This document shows positions 6,111-6,600 of a DNA stretch of 6,600 nt, piece by piece (within the stretch, counting starts at the first letter, position 1; every line of letters starts with the position of its first letter). Under the pieces are notes generated by a model that was not told where the DNA came from, searched no databases, and saw nothing but the letters and a program-made list of their open reading frames with translations. This stretch comes from Eubacteriales bacterium. Its GTDB lineage: Bacteria > Bacillota > Clostridia > Acetivibrionales > STF1-152. The position numbers and the translations under genes were made by a program. The stretch spans positions 1-6,600 of the forward strand of contig JAQVNH010000062.1 in assembly GCA_028703215.1 (NCBI GenBank), written 5' to 3'.

Positions 6111-6600
6111 TTAGGCTTTCTGCATCGCAATCGCGTTCAACGCCACTACGAGTCCCCTGATATTTCCGTTCAGCACATTTACAAGACCTGTTATCGGAGC
6201 ATTGAATCCCGCGAGGACTCTCGCTATAAGCTGCTCCTTGGACGGCAGCAGCGCCAGCGCTTTAACTTCATCCGCATCTATGACTCTGCCCTCAACAACC
6301 CCGGCTTTTAAAACAAAATTCGCGTACTTCTTGGCATATTCAAAAAGAACCTTTGCCGGAGCAACCGGATCCTCGTTGTGTATAGCCATTGATGTCGGTC
6401 CCATGAGGTACTTTTCGAGCTCACTGAGACTGTTTTCCTTAGCCGCAAATCTGGTCAGCGTATTTTTAACTACCGAGTAATCAACTCCAGCATCTCTGAG
6501 AGACCTTCTGAGCTCTGTGTCCTGCTCAACAGTCAATCCTCTGTAGTTGACAAAAACAATCGACTTGGCAGACCTGATTTTTGAAGACAATTTTTTAACC
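6111..6600 (-). CDS. rplJ: 50S ribosomal protein L10 (partial, 5' end off the window)
   Basis: L10 anchors the L7/L12 dimers to 23S rRNA at the base of the GTPase-associated centre. In many bacteria it also represses its own operon by binding the mRNA leader upstream of rplJ, which is outside this window. About 162 codons are visible, ending at TAA 6111-6113. Family hallmarks: SAKSIVFVNYRGLTVEQDTELRRSLRDAG in the N-terminal RNA-binding region, YSVVKNTLTRFAA, MGPTSMAIHNEDPVAPAKVL, LKAGVVEGRVI with EVKALALLPSKEQL, and a C-terminal helix FNAPITGLVNVLNGNIRGLVVALNAI that binds L7/L12. The frame stays open to the right edge: VKK precedes the TTG at 6590. That TTG is therefore an internal leucine and the true start lies a few codons beyond the window. 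No defects are seen. Confidence 0.97.
   Translation of the reverse strand, partial: VKKLSSKIRSAKSIVFVNYRGLTVEQDTELRRSLRDAGVDYSVVKNTLTRFAAKENSLSELEKYLMGPTSMAIHNEDPVAPAKVLFEYAKKYANFVLKAGVVEGRVIDADEVKALALLPSKEQLIARVLAGFNAPITGLVNVLNGNIRGLVVALNAIAMQKA

Noticed and set aside
5635..6114. Plus-strand open frame of 159 codons opposite rplL
   Set aside because: Ser/Thr/Ala-rich low-complexity translation that mirrors the Ala/Glu-rich L7/L12 codons; a shadow frame.
6588..6590. TTG as the start codon of rplJ
   Set aside because: The frame continues upstream (VKK) to the window edge, and L10 normally has more residues before this point. It is an internal leucine.
1..6600. Mobile element, CRISPR array, toxin-antitoxin or defence system
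   Set aside because: No terminal inverted repeats, transposase, spaced repeats or accessory genes were seen. All coding sequence is conserved housekeeping.

Overview
This window is a bacterial core-transcription and ribosomal-stalk locus read entirely on the minus strand. From right to left it holds rplJ (L10, 5' end off the window), rplL (L7/L12, complete), a gap of about 550 bases, rpoB (RNA polymerase beta, complete, 1275 residues) and rpoC (beta', first 412 codons, running off the left edge). The order rplJ-rplL-rpoB-rpoC is nearly universal in bacteria. RpoB and RpoC resemble the Clostridia/Bacilli type: an intact PETINYRTLKPE/GPSKDWECHC N-terminus in beta', the clostridial-style MKVHPV beta start, strong GGAGG-type ribosome binding sites, and no E. 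coli-type insertions. I infer an anaerobic Firmicute of class Clostridia with moderate-to-low GC. Genus cannot be set from this sequence.

Region by region: 1-1236 is rpoC. 1237-1285 is a 49-base spacer with a strong Shine-Dalgarno and no terminator, so rpoB and rpoC are co-transcribed. 1286-5113 is rpoB, notable for an acidic C-terminal tail of about 118 residues. 5114-5660 has no convincing gene. Reading in the direction of transcription, it holds a strong intrinsic terminator just after rplL, a near-consensus extended -10 promoter, and then a leader of about 368 bases with several possible hairpins and a short tandem repeat just before the rpoB ribosome binding site. 5661-6053 is rplL. 6054-6110 is a short spacer with the rplL Shine-Dalgarno. 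6111-6600 is rplJ.

The two ribosomal proteins form the L10-(L7/L12)n stalk that recruits translation GTPases. Beta and beta' form the catalytic crab claw of RNA polymerase. The layout suggests that rplJL transcription mostly ends at the terminator and that rpoBC is driven by its own promoter. This gives separate control of stalk and polymerase subunits, whereas E. coli relies on partial readthrough of an attenuator.

I found no mobile element, CRISPR array, tRNA, rRNA or unknown multi-gene system. The parts worth a second look are the structured rpoB leader and the long acidic tail of RpoB. The rest is ordinary housekeeping sequence.
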